Shown: in pieces, positions 10,719 to 19,308 of the stretch
Numbering within the stretch: the stretch's first letter is position 1
Layout of the letters: every line of letters begins with the position of its first letter
Source of the DNA: Clostridium sp.
GTDB lineage: Bacteria; Bacillota_I; Bacilli_A; Acholeplasmatales; Anaeroplasmataceae
Direction of reading: 5' to 3'
Length of the DNA: 64,000 bases
NCBI GenBank assembly: GCA_022010015.1
Contig: CP091735.1
Coordinates: 1,550,001-1,614,000 of the forward strand
Made by a program: the position numbers and the translations under genes
The notes under the pieces: model-generated
Seen by the model: only the letters and a program-made list of their open reading frames with translations
Database searches by the model: none
What the model was told of the DNA's origin: nothing

Positions 10719-11109
10719 GGGCTTGTTTGGATTCGCCGTGGTATTTGAATATTTATAAGCATGTCTTGGTTGCGCAAGTAAAAACGTCGAGGTTTAAATA
10801 ACCGCAGAAGATAATAATTATGCATTTTTAGCAGGTGCTAATAACACTGCTAACTATGCTTTTGCTTGCTAATTAATTAGTGCAAGCTACTCTTAATAAA
10901 TATTTCCTATGTATTTATTTTTAGGGTTCATGTCTAATAGGATATACTAAAATAGTTAAATCTGGACTGTTTTAAAGAATTTAATCAGGTTAGTTAATAT
11001 GTTCTCTGCTTGCCTTTGTGTATTAATGAAATTTTTAGACAAGATAAACATGTAGAAAATAAAGGCTAAGATGCTGCGTACGGGAGTTCGAGTCTCCCCA
11101 GGTCCACCA
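10719..11109 (+). ncRNA. ssrA: Transfer-messenger RNA (tmRNA)
   Basis: Rescues stalled ribosomes: acts first as alanyl-tRNA, then as template for a degradation tag. Seen: 5' end GGGCTTG pairing with CAGGTCC before ACCA at the 3' end, with the G3-U pair that marks alanine tmRNAs; TTTGGATTCG near the start and GGAGTTCGAGTCTCC as the T arm. The tag frame starts at the GCA at 10804 (AEDNNYAFLAG..., ending NYAFAC) and stops with TAA at 10870-10872, followed in frame by a second TAA-type stop region. The Cys as last tag residue is unusual (most tags end in LAA or similar). Length 391. A GT-rich hairpin terminator follows. Confidence 0.95.
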
Positions 11110-11121
11110 TATTGAAAGCAT

Positions 11122-11153
11122 AGGTTTGATACAATTTGTGTCAGACCTTTTTT
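11122..11153 (+). terminator. Terminator of ssrA
   Basis: 12-bp stem with two G-U pairs (AGGTTTGATACA / TGTGTCAGACCT), 3-base loop, followed by six T. Confidence 0.8.
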
Positions 11154-11412
11154 CATTGTGAATAGGGCATTTATCCTTTTCGCCAGCAAATTATAGAGTC
11201 TTGTAGAAGTGTCAAACGGCATTTTTATGGGGCTCTTTTTCTTTTTGCATTTTGCTACGGAACGAAAGTGTTTGCAATATTATAATGCAAGGTTAAAAAA
11301 CACAGCATCGGTAAATGACGAATACTGCTTAGACATTTACGAGAAGTCATGCAAAACTATTTCGAACGCACATTTTTTGTGGTATAATTGTAAACAGATA
11401 AAGGTGGCAAAA

Positions 11413-11628
11413 ATGGCACTATCATACAACGGACTATGGAAATTGCTGATTGACAAAGGATTAAATAAAGGATATTTACATAAGCTAACAGGTTTGAGTA
11501 GATCTACTATAACAAAATTAGTCAAAGGCGAAAATGTAAACACTGACGTATTAGAAAGAATTTGTATAGCTTTAGAATGTCAATTAGATGACATAGTTGA
11601 AATGAAAAAAAGGAGGAAATTTGAATGA
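11413..11628 (+). CDS. Small XRE-family (Cro/CI-like) regulator
   Basis: A 71-residue single-domain helix-turn-helix protein. Seen: LWKLLIDKGLNKGYLHKLTG, then SRSTITKLVKGENVNTDVLERI and CIALECQLDDIVEM, the pattern of the small XRE regulators common in Firmicutes mobile DNA. No frame error. Its stop overlaps the start of the next gene (GAATGA), so it is coupled to the lipoprotein gene behind it. It stands directly downstream of ssrA, a frequent integration site for mobile elements, and the base use from here to about 12.9 kb (few long A/T runs) differs from the flanks. Target unknown. Confidence 0.85.
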   Translation: MALSYNGLWKLLIDKGLNKGYLHKLTGLSRSTITKLVKGENVNTDVLERICIALECQLDDIVEMKKRRKFE

Positions 11629-12690
11629 AAAAAATATAAAGAAAATATTATGCTTCTTACTTTTTACTATTAATGATTCCTCTAACTGGATGCGATTTTT
11701 TTAATGGTGGTAAACAAAAACTAAATATCAAAGATTTAAATAATATTATTTTTGAATATTGACAAAATATGCGAACCGAATCAAACTTATGGTCTGTACA
11801 AAGAAGACGATGAAATCACTTTTTGAGATTAAATTCTTTTCTGGTGTAGAAGCAAGCTTATCAATAGATGGAACTATATTAAGACCAACTTATGATAAAG
11901 CATGGGAAAATGGATATATTAAATATACAATGCCAGATCATGATGTAGATGTCGCTTCAATGATTAATGGTTATGTTGGCGATGAACTGAAGTTGTGTGA
12001 AACAATCGAATGGGGTTCAAAAATAACTGACGAAAGTTTAGATTATATCGATGTTCAAAGAATATATCTGGGTGTCGCCCCGGAGAATAGATATGGCGAA
12101 AGTGCAAGAATATACAATGAAGGAAATATGTTCTCGGGATGGTTTAATCGAGCTTTGATACGAGAGAAAACAAACGATATTGATGGAGGGCAAGGGTATA
12201 TTGTTACATTCAATCTAAAAGATAAAGCCTCATATGAATTAGAAATCAGGAATAACTATGTTCAAATAAATAGTAAAAGTTATTGGTTGTCAACTGGATT
12301 ACCATACGCAATTACATCCTTTGATGGGGAACAAATACAACCAACAGGAACTTTTAAATTAAATATTATAGATAGTAATAATTTTATTTATGATAAGCCT
12401 GAAGAACAATATAGTTATTTTGCTCCAGGCACAATTATCAAACTACATTCTTACCCAATAATGGATGTTGATTTGATGATGTATGTAAATGGTGAATTTC
12501 ATTCAAAACAAACTAGTATAGAAACCGACGACGGATATATTTGGGAATATTCTTTTGTAATGCCTACTGGCGAAGCTATACTACAGTTTTCAACAGATTC
12601 GTTTCATGCTGATAAATATTACTATTATTTTGTTGACATATTTAATTGGGTGAGCTTATTAAATGAAACCACATTAAAAGCAATTAAGAT
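11625..12690 (+). CDS. Lipoprotein with repeated beta-type modules, probably truncated at its end
   Basis: A signal peptide with lipobox (MIPLTGCDFF) is visible at about 11670-11700, behind an ATG at 11625 with GGAGG upstream. The signal region needs two small frame repairs (TAA as codon 5 as written) and another shift is needed near 11760. The rest reads cleanly for about 300 residues: a domain with ITFEIKFFSGVEASLS, KAWENGYIKYTMPDHDVDV and a later copy with YIWEYSFVMPTGEAILQF; both modules end in a 'MP-x-x-D/E-V/I' strand, so it has at least two related modules. I do not recognise the family by function. The frame then runs into sequence that belongs to an hsdR gene (next entry), so the true C-terminus seems lost. 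Confidence 0.7.
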
Positions 12691-12975
12691 GGATTTGTTG
12701 ATTATGTTTTTATTAGATGAACATAACAATCCACTTATAGTTTTAGAAGCAAAAAAAGAGGGATTAAATCCATTAATTGCTAAAGAACAAGCAAGGAAAT
12801 ACGCAAATTCACTTAGAGCAAAGTAGGTTATTCTTTCTAATGGTGAAATACATTATTTTTGGAACTTGTCCAAAGGAAACCCAAAAATTATCACTGCCCT
12901 TCCTACATACAATTCATTAAAAGAAAGCAAAGCGCTAAATTCCTCAACTAACATCAATTTAACGATGTATAAATA
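12690..12975 (+). pseudogene. hsdR: Remnant of the N-terminal domain of a type I restriction subunit R (hsdR)
   Basis: Seen: VDYVLLDEHNNPLIVLEAK (after removal of one T near 12712), then EGLNPLIAKEQARKYANSL, ILSNGEIHYFWNLSKGNPK. This is the HSDR_N nuclease region: D...ExK catalytic pattern (DYV..., IVLEAK) and the following QA-x-x-YA and NG-x-x-x-x-FW motifs. It starts without its own upstream part and stops at about 12975 before the helicase domains. The upstream frame belongs to the lipoprotein, and the hsdR frame has a TAA just before the match, so this is a fusion scar, not a working gene. No hsdM or hsdS is present here. Confidence 0.75.
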
Positions 12976-13049
12976 ATTGTGAGTTAAGAAAGGAGAAAGT
13001 ATTATTATCTTAGTTCAATTCTTAGTAATTTAATAATACAAGAAGAAAT

Positions 13050-14768
13050 ATGAGGCGAATTTTTTTAAAAAAATGCAAATATTGTTGATGTATTTACATC
13101 ATCAATAATCAAAAAGGATATTTTAGTTATTGATAATGAAATAAGAGGCTTAAGAGACAATATAAATGATGAGGATGCTATAGTAATCGATTGCCAAAAT
13201 AAATATATTTCTCCAAGCTTTATAGATTCTCATATGCATATTGAAAGTACTATGCTTTTTACCACATGAGTTTGCTAAAATAGCAGTTCTACATGGTACA
13301 GGAGCAACAGTTTTAGATCCACATGAGATTGCTAACGTTTGTGGTATTGAAGGAATAAGCTTTTTTTAATTAAAGCATCTAAGAATCTACCAATGAGCTT
13401 TTTACTTTACTGCCCCATCATGTGTTCCTGCAACTAAATTTGATGAATCATATTCTACTATTGATTCTGATAAAACCATATCAATTTTAGAAAGAAATGA
13501 GGTTTTTAGGACTTGCTGAAATGATGAACTATGTTGGTGTTATTAATAACGATAAGGATGTTTTTAAATAAAATTAGTAATGCTAAAAAACTAAATAAGT
13601 TTATTGATGGCCATGCACCTTTATTGACTGGACATGATTTAGATGAATACATCGGCAAGGGAATAGATAGTGATCATGAATGCTCTAATATCAATGAAGC
13701 ATTAGAAAAGGCAAGTAAGGGCCAATGGATAATGATAAGGGAGGGCACTGCATCTAAGAATCTAGAAGCATTAGCAGATTTATTTGATTCTGATGTATCA
13801 CATAGGTGCTTACTTGTAACTGACGATATAGAGCCATCTTATCTTATATCAAAGGGTCATATTGATACAATTATAAGAAAAGCAATAGATTTAGGAAAAA
13901 ATCCTATTGCTGCTATACGTATGGCAACAATTCAGGCAGCTAATAGATTTAATTTGAAAAATGTAGGTGCAATAGCTCCAGGCTATAAGGCTAATTTTTG
14001 TAATAATGAATGATTTAAATAAAATAGATATTACAGATGTTTATTATAATGGAGAGCATATTGTTAAGGATAAAACTTTAATTAAAAAAAGTAATTTCTA
14101 ATATTTCTCCTGATGATTTTAGTGTTGTCAAAAAAATTCAATCAATATACCAAATATTACTAAAGAAAGCTTTTTATATAAAGCCTAAAGGAAATAAATG
14201 TAATGTTATAGGAATTATTCCTAAGGAATTATTAACTAAACATTTAATTTTAGATTTAGATTTTTACTAAAAAAATAATGGTGTAGATGTATCAAGAGAT
14301 ATTTTTAAAAAAATTGCTGTAATTGAAAGACATCATAATTTAGGACATATCTCATTAGGCTTTGTGCAGGGAATAGGATTAAAAAGTGGTGCAATAGCAT
14401 CAACTGTATCTCATGATTCTCATAATGTAATTGTAATTGGTACTAATGATTTAGATATGGCAATTGCAGTAAATGAAATTAAAAGAATTGGTGGAGGAAA
14501 TGTATATATAAAAGACAGCAGTGTTGTCAGTGAATTAGCATTACCTATTGCAGGATTGATGTCAGAAAGTGATGCTTATTCTGTTAGTGAGAATTGTAAA
14601 AAAATGTTAGAGAAAGTGTTATGAAAAAAATTCAGCGAATAATAACATTGCTCCATTTATGAATATGGCATTTTTAAGTCTTCCAGTTATTCCATCATTA
14701 AAAAAATCACCACAAAGGGATTAATAGATGTTAATAAATTTGAACAAATAGATTTATTTGTAAAATAG
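13050..14768 (+). CDS. ade: Adenine deaminase
   Basis: Converts adenine to hypoxanthine, part of purine salvage. Seen after repair: NANIVDVFTSSIIKKDILV, SPSFIDSHMHIESTML (metal HxH), TVLDPHEIANVCG, YFTAPSCVPAT, GLAEMMNYVGVI, IDGHAPLLTG, HECSNINEALEKASKGQWIM, TDDIEPSYLISKGHID, RMATIQAANRF, and the C-terminal domain GIGLKSGAIASTVSHDSHNVIVIGTND and LPIAGLMS, which matches the ade family rather than cytosine deaminases. About 570 residues. The start is uncertain: ATG 13050 has only a weak RBS; GGAGAA at 12992 suggests a start a little further upstream. Followed by a terminator. Confidence 0.92.
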
Positions 14769-14775
14769 TATAAAA

Positions 14776-14812
14776 AAATCATTCTTCAATTAAATAGAAG
14801 GATGATTTTTTT
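14776..14812 (+). terminator. Terminator after ade
   Basis: Stem AATCATTCTTC / GAAGGATGATT (one G-U pair), 9-base loop, then a T run; an A run on the other side would let it act in both directions. Confidence 0.8.
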
Positions 14813-14819
14813 ATAGCCG

Positions 14820-14997
14820 TGTGTCTGATATAGTACTAATCTAACTGATGAAAGTTTAGTCATTGGTATTTACATTAAAAATTTAAAAGAATAAAAATAA
14901 ATGATGGTAAAAAGCTATCTAATCTTGGATAGATTTTTACCATTTTACGTCTTTAAATTTTTATATCAGGTGATGTTAGTATAGATATATAGACACA
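14820..14997. repeat. MITE-like element with terminal inverted repeats and an inner hairpin
   Basis: The left end starts TGTGTCTGATATAG..TACTAATC and the right end, read on the other strand, starts TGTGTCTATATATC..TACTAAC, so the ends are inverted copies of each other with small differences. Between them lies a long hairpin (ATGGTAAAAAGCTATCT / ATAGATTTTTACCAT, 14904-14943). About 178 bases, no coding capacity. It sits directly in front of an IS3 remnant, so it could also be a misplaced pair of IS ends. Inference. Confidence 0.45.
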
Positions 14998-15059
14998 TAA
15001 AGATAGACTATAAATTAAGGTATGAGATAATAATTTATAGCAAAGGAATAGTGTTTATA

Positions 15060-15740
15060 ATGAGTAAAGGCACTAGATATGATGTTGAATTTAAACAAAT
15101 GATTGTTAATTTGTATAATTCTGGAAAATCAATAACTGAATTAATGAGTGAATATGACGTTGCAAAAGCAACACTATATAAATGGGTCAATTTATATAGT
15201 CAAATTGAAATTGCAAATGGTGATGTTACAACAAATGCTGAAATAATTAAATTAAGAAACCAATAGTTATTATGAAGTTAATAAAATCCTTAGATGAGGA
15301 AATATTAGCTGTTTATAAGGAATCTAAAAAAACAGATATGGTTCACCAAAAAAATAACAAAGGTTTCTTAATTGTAGAAATATAAAAAGTAAGTTAAAAA
15401 AATGTGTGGCAAGACGAATGCATATATTAGGAATTAAAAAAACATTACAGTTAAGAAATTGAAGCCTTTAGCATCAAATCAATATATTTGTTCAAAAGAA
15501 TATAAAAAAACTTCTAGAGCAGGATTTTAAAGCTTTAGAGCCAGGAATGAAATGGATGGGAGATATTACATATATTTATACTGAATAGTGTGGCTGGACA
15601 TATCTAGCAACAGTAATGAATCTATTTGATTTGAAAATAATAGGTTGGTAATATTCAACTACTATGACTGATGATTTAGCTGTTAAAGATTTGGAAAAAG
15701 CATATAAAGCAAGAATCATAACAAGGAATTAATCTTCCAA
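15060..15740 (+). mobile_element. IS3-family insertion sequence, degraded and truncated
   Basis: orfA (15060-15266) is intact: MSKGTRYDVEFKQMIVNLYN, a helix-turn-helix with SITELMSEYDVAKATLYKWV and LYSQIE. orfB follows from about 15266: LAVYKESKKTYGSPKITKVL, then MKWMGDITYIYTE and TYLATVMNLFDLKIIGW, which hold the first catalytic Asp (GDITY) and the region of the second. Two TGA/TAG/TAA stops inside orfB (after YTE and after GW) are not next to long runs, so this is true decay. The coding match stops at about 15735, before the last DDE residues. Not mobile on its own. Confidence 0.8.
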
Positions 15741-15769
15741 TATGATATGTGAAGCCAATATATATCAAA

Positions 15770-16021
15770 TAAATACGAATCGAAGCTTAATGAGCTTGGC
15801 ATTACACATCCGAAGTTTCAAGCAGGCGATAAAGCGTTCATTATTGAGTCATCCATATTTGTTAAAGAAGTGTATGTAATAAAATCATCTGGAGGATTTT
15901 GCTTAGTAAGATATCCAAAAAAAGTAGTGGTGGTTATCGAGTAGGAGAATCAAGGCTTTTTAGAACTGAAGCTGAAGCACAATTAATAATTGATTCTAAT
16001 AAAAAAATAATAAGTAATTAG
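15770..16021 (+). CDS. Small protein typical of Firmicutes mobile DNA, N-terminus missing
   Basis: Reads NKYESKLNELGITHPKFQAG, then DKAFIIESSIFVKEVYVIKS, GGFCLVRYPK and SRLFRTEAEAQLIIDS. The strand pattern (GDxxFIIES..VxEVxVIKxSGGFCxVRY...SRLFxTxEEA) is one I know from short proteins of plasmids and integrated elements; their function is not known. No ATG start is in frame (a TGA precedes), so the 5' end was probably lost together with the IS3 end. One A-run shift near 15925. Confidence 0.5.
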
Positions 16022-16137
16022 GACTATTGTGAGACTTAAATGAGACTATTTCAATTTTTTTGAAAAAAAGTTTAATTTTTTTGTCTAAATTTGCATTTTA
16101 AACCACTATATAATAAGTGAAAAGGAATGCAAAAATA

Positions 16138-16261
16138 TGATATTAGAAAAAAAGATAACTTACCAAAGTATAAAGGTGGTAGATTCTTCTATGATAGTAG
16201 AAAATTAATGGATGGAACAATTATAACAAAGGTATATGATACTGAGCATGGTTATTACTAG
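16138..16261 (+). CDS. Possible short protein, unrecognised
   Basis: From ATG 16138, dropping one A at 16149-16155 gives about 41 residues (EKKDNLPKYKGGRFFYDSRK, then LMDGTIITKVYDTEHGYY) ending at TAG. Composition looks protein-like, a GGAAT site lies before it, but I do not know a relative. It may be a fragment of a longer lost gene. Confidence 0.3.
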
Positions 16262-16322
16262 GGGTGATAGAACGATTACTTGGTAAAAAATGGTGTTAGA
16301 ACGATTATTTCGACACCCCTAG
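16262..16322. repeat. Direct repeat pair inside a long-loop inverted repeat
   Basis: Two copies of TAGAACGATTA (about 16267 and 16295) lie between AGGGGTG and CACCCCT, which form a 7-bp inverted repeat. Possibly a regulatory site; no gene within. Confidence 0.4.
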
Positions 16323-16436
16323 AAGATAATAAATAGTTGCGTATCAGCTATTAAAACGCATGATTGAGTAATAACAATAAAGGCATAACTGATAATTTGA
16401 TTTAAAATTGGAGAATTTACTTTTTTTAATTTTAAT

Positions 16437-16535
16437 GAGTTTCCCTTATTTCGACGATATTATTAAGGGAAAACAAGTATAATCAATTGTCTTTCCCCTT
16501 AAATGATGATATAATTAAAAGGGGGAAAAGGAGGT
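16437..16535 (+). promoter_or_regulatory. Two palindromic sites in front of the fic gene
   Basis: Site 1: TTTCCCTTA ... TAAGGGAAA (perfect 9-bp arms, about 16440-16472). Site 2: TTTCCCCTTAA ... TTAAAAGGGGGAAA (about 16492-16527, one to two mismatches). Both share the TTTCCC(C)TTA half-site, so one dimeric protein could bind both. A -10-like TATAAT (about 16479-16484) lies between them and site 2 reaches the RBS GGAGG, which suits repression. Confidence 0.55.
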
Positions 16536-16540
16536 CTAGT

Positions 16541-17594
16541 ATGCGAACATTTAATTATTCTCAAATAAAAAGATTTGAAATGGGATAGTGATGTGCTTGG
16601 ATTAATTGCTGCAATATATAAAGAGGCTGGAAAACAAGAATTATACTTGAAACAACGTCCTGAAGAATTGGAAAAATTAGTAGAGATTGCAAAAATTCAA
16701 AGTACAGAGGCATCTAATGCAATCGAGGGAATTGTAACTACAAATACACGTATTAAACAATTAGTTGCAGAAAAGACAATACCTAAAAACAAAGATGAAC
16801 AAGAGATAGCAGGATATAGGGATGTTCTTGGAATTATTCATGAAAGTTTTGAAGCAATTCCTATTTCAACAAACTATATTCTTCAACTTCATAAAATCTT
16901 ATATAGTCATATGAATAACCCTGTTGCCGGTAAAACTAAGACTGTTCAAAACTATATTAGTACAACTTATCATGATGGTAGAGTGGAAACATTATTTACG
17001 CCACTAGATTCATTTGAAACACCAACAGCACTTGAGATTATTTGTAATGAATATAATCGAGTTATAGGAAATTTTGAAGTTGAGCCATTGATTGCAATTC
17101 CTATATTCATTCATGATTTTTTGTGTATCCATCCATTCAATGATGGAAACGGGAGAATGAGCAGATTACTTACTACATTGCTTTTATATCGTAGTGGTTT
17201 TTATGTCGGAAAAATATATATCTCTTGAGGCAAAAAAATAGCAAAAGAATAAAGATTTGTATTATGATGCACTTTCGAAATCTCAAATTGGTTGGCACGA
17301 AGGAGAAGAAGATGCTGTTCCATTTATTAAATATCTTTTTGGGAACAATTTTTAGCTGCTTATAAGGATTTTGAAGATCGTTTTGCATTAGTGGAGACAA
17401 AGCTTTCTGCTTTAGAAATTGTAAGACGTGCGTCAATGAATAAAATTGGGCGATTTAATAAACAAGATATTCGTGAGCAATGTCCTTCACTTAGCGTAAG
17501 CAGTATCGAAGGAGGATTAAGAAAACTTATCGAACTTGGTGAATTAAAACGAGAGGGTAGCGGTAAATCAATTTGTTATTATAGATTAAAGTGA
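16541..17594 (+). CDS. Fic-domain AMPylase, class II (self-inhibited), with C-terminal winged helix
   Basis: Fic enzymes transfer AMP from ATP to a hydroxyl side chain of a target protein. Seen: inhibitory helix motif STEASNAIEG ([S/T]xxxE[G/N], here SNAIEG) at about residues 60-69, which blocks ATP binding in class II Fic proteins; the active-site loop HPFNDGNGRMSRLL with catalytic His; conserved STTYHDGRVETLFTP flap; C-terminal winged helix (FNKQDIREQCPSLSVSSIEG, then GGLRKLIELGELKREG). About 350 residues after repair near 16575, 17212 and 17345. GGAGG precedes the ATG. The DNA-binding tail and the two upstream palindromes suggest autoregulation (inference). No partner antitoxin gene is visible. 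Confidence 0.88.
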
Positions 17595-17667
17595 AAAAAA
17601 TAATTATAACTTTTCCTTACAAATAAAAACTAATACCTTAAAAACTTAATTTAAAATAATGGAAAAT

Positions 17668-17701
17668 AGGCATCTATTAGAAATAGTAGGTGCTTTTTTT
17701 A
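17668..17701 (+). terminator. Terminator after the fic gene
   Basis: Stem GCATCTATTA / TAGTAGGTGC with G-U pairs around a GAAA loop, followed by seven T. Confidence 0.65.
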
Positions 17702-18111
17702 ATACTTAAAAAAATGCGATTTAAAAAGTATAGTGATAAATTCGTATTACTAGATATTTAGTTCCCAGAAGATAAATTACATTGTCTAACATAGTCTCTA
17801 GACCATCTTTTACATATGACTAAAAAATTAAGTATATAGTAACGTCCTATAAGAAGACCATGTTAGACCTTGTAGCTAAAAAAATTGGATGCATCTCCAA
17901 AGGGATTCTTTTTATTATTGACATTTACAATTTTTTTAGCGCAATTATACAATCTGCTTGTCATTTTTCTCGAAAAAAAGTGCTAAAATTTTTAATGTGG
18001 TTTAATACTTTATTTATAAGGCTTATGCTCTGATAACAATAGTAAAAGAAGATGAATGAATATCTAGTAGCTATTGCATAAAAATGTTAATAAATGGAGG
18101 TCGAAAAGAAT
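17702..18111. repeat. 410-base gap with a long-range inverted repeat
   Basis: No gene seen. 17784-17797 and 17855-17868 form a 14-bp inverted repeat with one mismatch (GTCTAACATAGTCT / AGACCATGTTAGAC), 57 bases apart. The rest is AT-rich. It could be the end of a lost element or a structured RNA. Confidence 0.5.
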
Positions 18112-18745
18112 ATGTTAAGAAATAAATTGTCAATTATTGTTTATATAGTACTTTTTATCGATTACTTGTGTCAATTTAGTTGCGTGTGGAAATAATGATG
18201 ATGGTGGCGAAAGCAAAAAAATTCTATTCATGATGCAACGAAATGGTTTACAGAAGAAGAACTATCTACAAAGGGTCTTGCTGGTTTGACTGCACCGATA
18301 GGATTATCAGGTGATATGCAATCAAGTGATACATGGTTTAACAGCGGATACTCGTTTTCACAAGTTTGCCCAAATGAAGATACATTTATGACGAATGCGG
18401 AAACCTATTTTTTTCGTATTTAAAAAAACAAATTATAATGGAATGTTCGGCAAACCAAAACTTGAAAAAGTTTAGTATGGATACAAACGAAAATTGGTAT
18501 ATTATAGAGCAAAAGAATGATTTGTCTGACTATTTCGATAATAATCCTAGTAATTTGTACAAGTTCTATTATGTAAGGAATAACACTTTGAATAATGGTT
18601 ACTTTATAAAAGATTCGGTTTGGATTTTTTTGAAATTCGCTATGAATTTGATACTAATTCTGATGAATATAAGTTCAAGCTATTTATTGAAAGTGCTGAT
18701 TCTTCTCGAAATGGAATTTATATGAATTATTATAAAATTAACTGA
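18112..18745 (+). CDS. Putative lipoprotein, unknown function
   Basis: Signal peptide of about 20 hydrophobic residues with lipobox LVACGNN, then a Gly/Asp-rich linker and a globular part of about 180 residues (HDATKWFTEEELSTKGLAG, PIGLSGDMQSSDTWFNSGY, DTFMTNAETYF). GGAGG precedes the ATG. About four frame changes (near 18160, 18215, 18410, 18625) interrupt it; the frame ends with NYYKIN and TGA at 18743-18745. I do not recognise the family. It lies between the Fic gene and a tRNA-adjacent integrase scar, in a region of accessory genes. Confidence 0.6.
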
Positions 18746-19151
18746 AAACAATATATATAATTGGTGGGAGATTTATGTAGCGGCTTTAAGTTAATTTTTT
18801 GTACACTTCAAATAATAAGGATTTATTGTTTAGAGTATAGAATTAATTTATAATCTATGAAGCTTAATCGTAAGGGTTAAAGTATATGATTTTTTTATAA
18901 TGTGCTATTACTAATTGTTTATGTTATAAAGTATGTGTCGAAAATGACTGTAAAGAAATATGACACTTATTTTTGTGATGTAAATAACACAAAAAAACTT
19001 AAAAAAACTCGTTTTTAAAAGAACCAAAGCATTAGAATATGATGGTGCTTGTTAAGATTTTTCATTTTTTTATATAAAAAGTAAAATAAATTAAAAAAAT
19101 ACGATAATTCTATTTTTGCTTAATACACAATTAAAAAAATATATTTATTAT
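18746..19151. other. Gap without a supported gene
   Basis: About 400 bases of AT-rich sequence with many stops in all frames. Nothing structured was seen except short A and T runs. Confidence 0.6.
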
Positions 19152-19181
19152 TTGATTTTTTTAACTTATTAATGATATAAT
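19152..19181 (+). promoter_or_regulatory. Promoter of the tRNA gene
   Basis: TTGATT (19152-19157) and TATAAT (19176-19181) with an 18-base spacer that holds an over-long T run; the tRNA starts 16 bases downstream. Confidence 0.6.
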
Positions 19182-19196
19182 CTTGATTGTGTAAAT

Positions 19197-19271
19197 GCCC
19201 AAATAGTATAAAGGTTATTACGAGGCCATGGTAAGGCTTTAATCCTGGTTCAATTCCGGGTTTGGGCACCA
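19197..19271 (+). tRNA. tRNA-Thr (anticodon GGU)
   Basis: Folds as a cloverleaf: acceptor GCCCAAA / TTTGGGC, D arm around GTATAAAGG...TTAC (weak stem), anticodon stem AGGCC / GGCTT with loop ATGGTAA giving anticodon GGT, T arm CCTGG TTCAATT CCGGG, and encoded CCA. One G-U pair in the anticodon stem. The weak D arm is the only doubtful part; the identity Thr rests on the anticodon. It is flanked by a promoter and a terminator, so it is transcribed alone. Confidence 0.85.
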
Positions 19272-19283
19272 TAGATAAAAAAA

Positions 19284-19306
19284 TACGGCAGTTAAGCCGT
19301 TTTTTA
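19284..19306 (+). terminator. Terminator after the tRNA
   Basis: Stem ACGGC / GCCGT with a 6-base loop, followed by six T. Confidence 0.75.
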
Positions 19307-19308
19307 TT

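Noticed and set aside
10956..11222. Minus-strand ORF with PGETRTPVRS
   Set aside because: It is the antisense of the tmRNA 3' end; this peptide pattern is a well-known artefact of tRNA-like genes.
11625..12826. Lipoprotein-nuclease fusion as a new toxin
   Set aside because: The nuclease part is in another frame after run correction and is a plain piece of HsdR; a scar explains it better.
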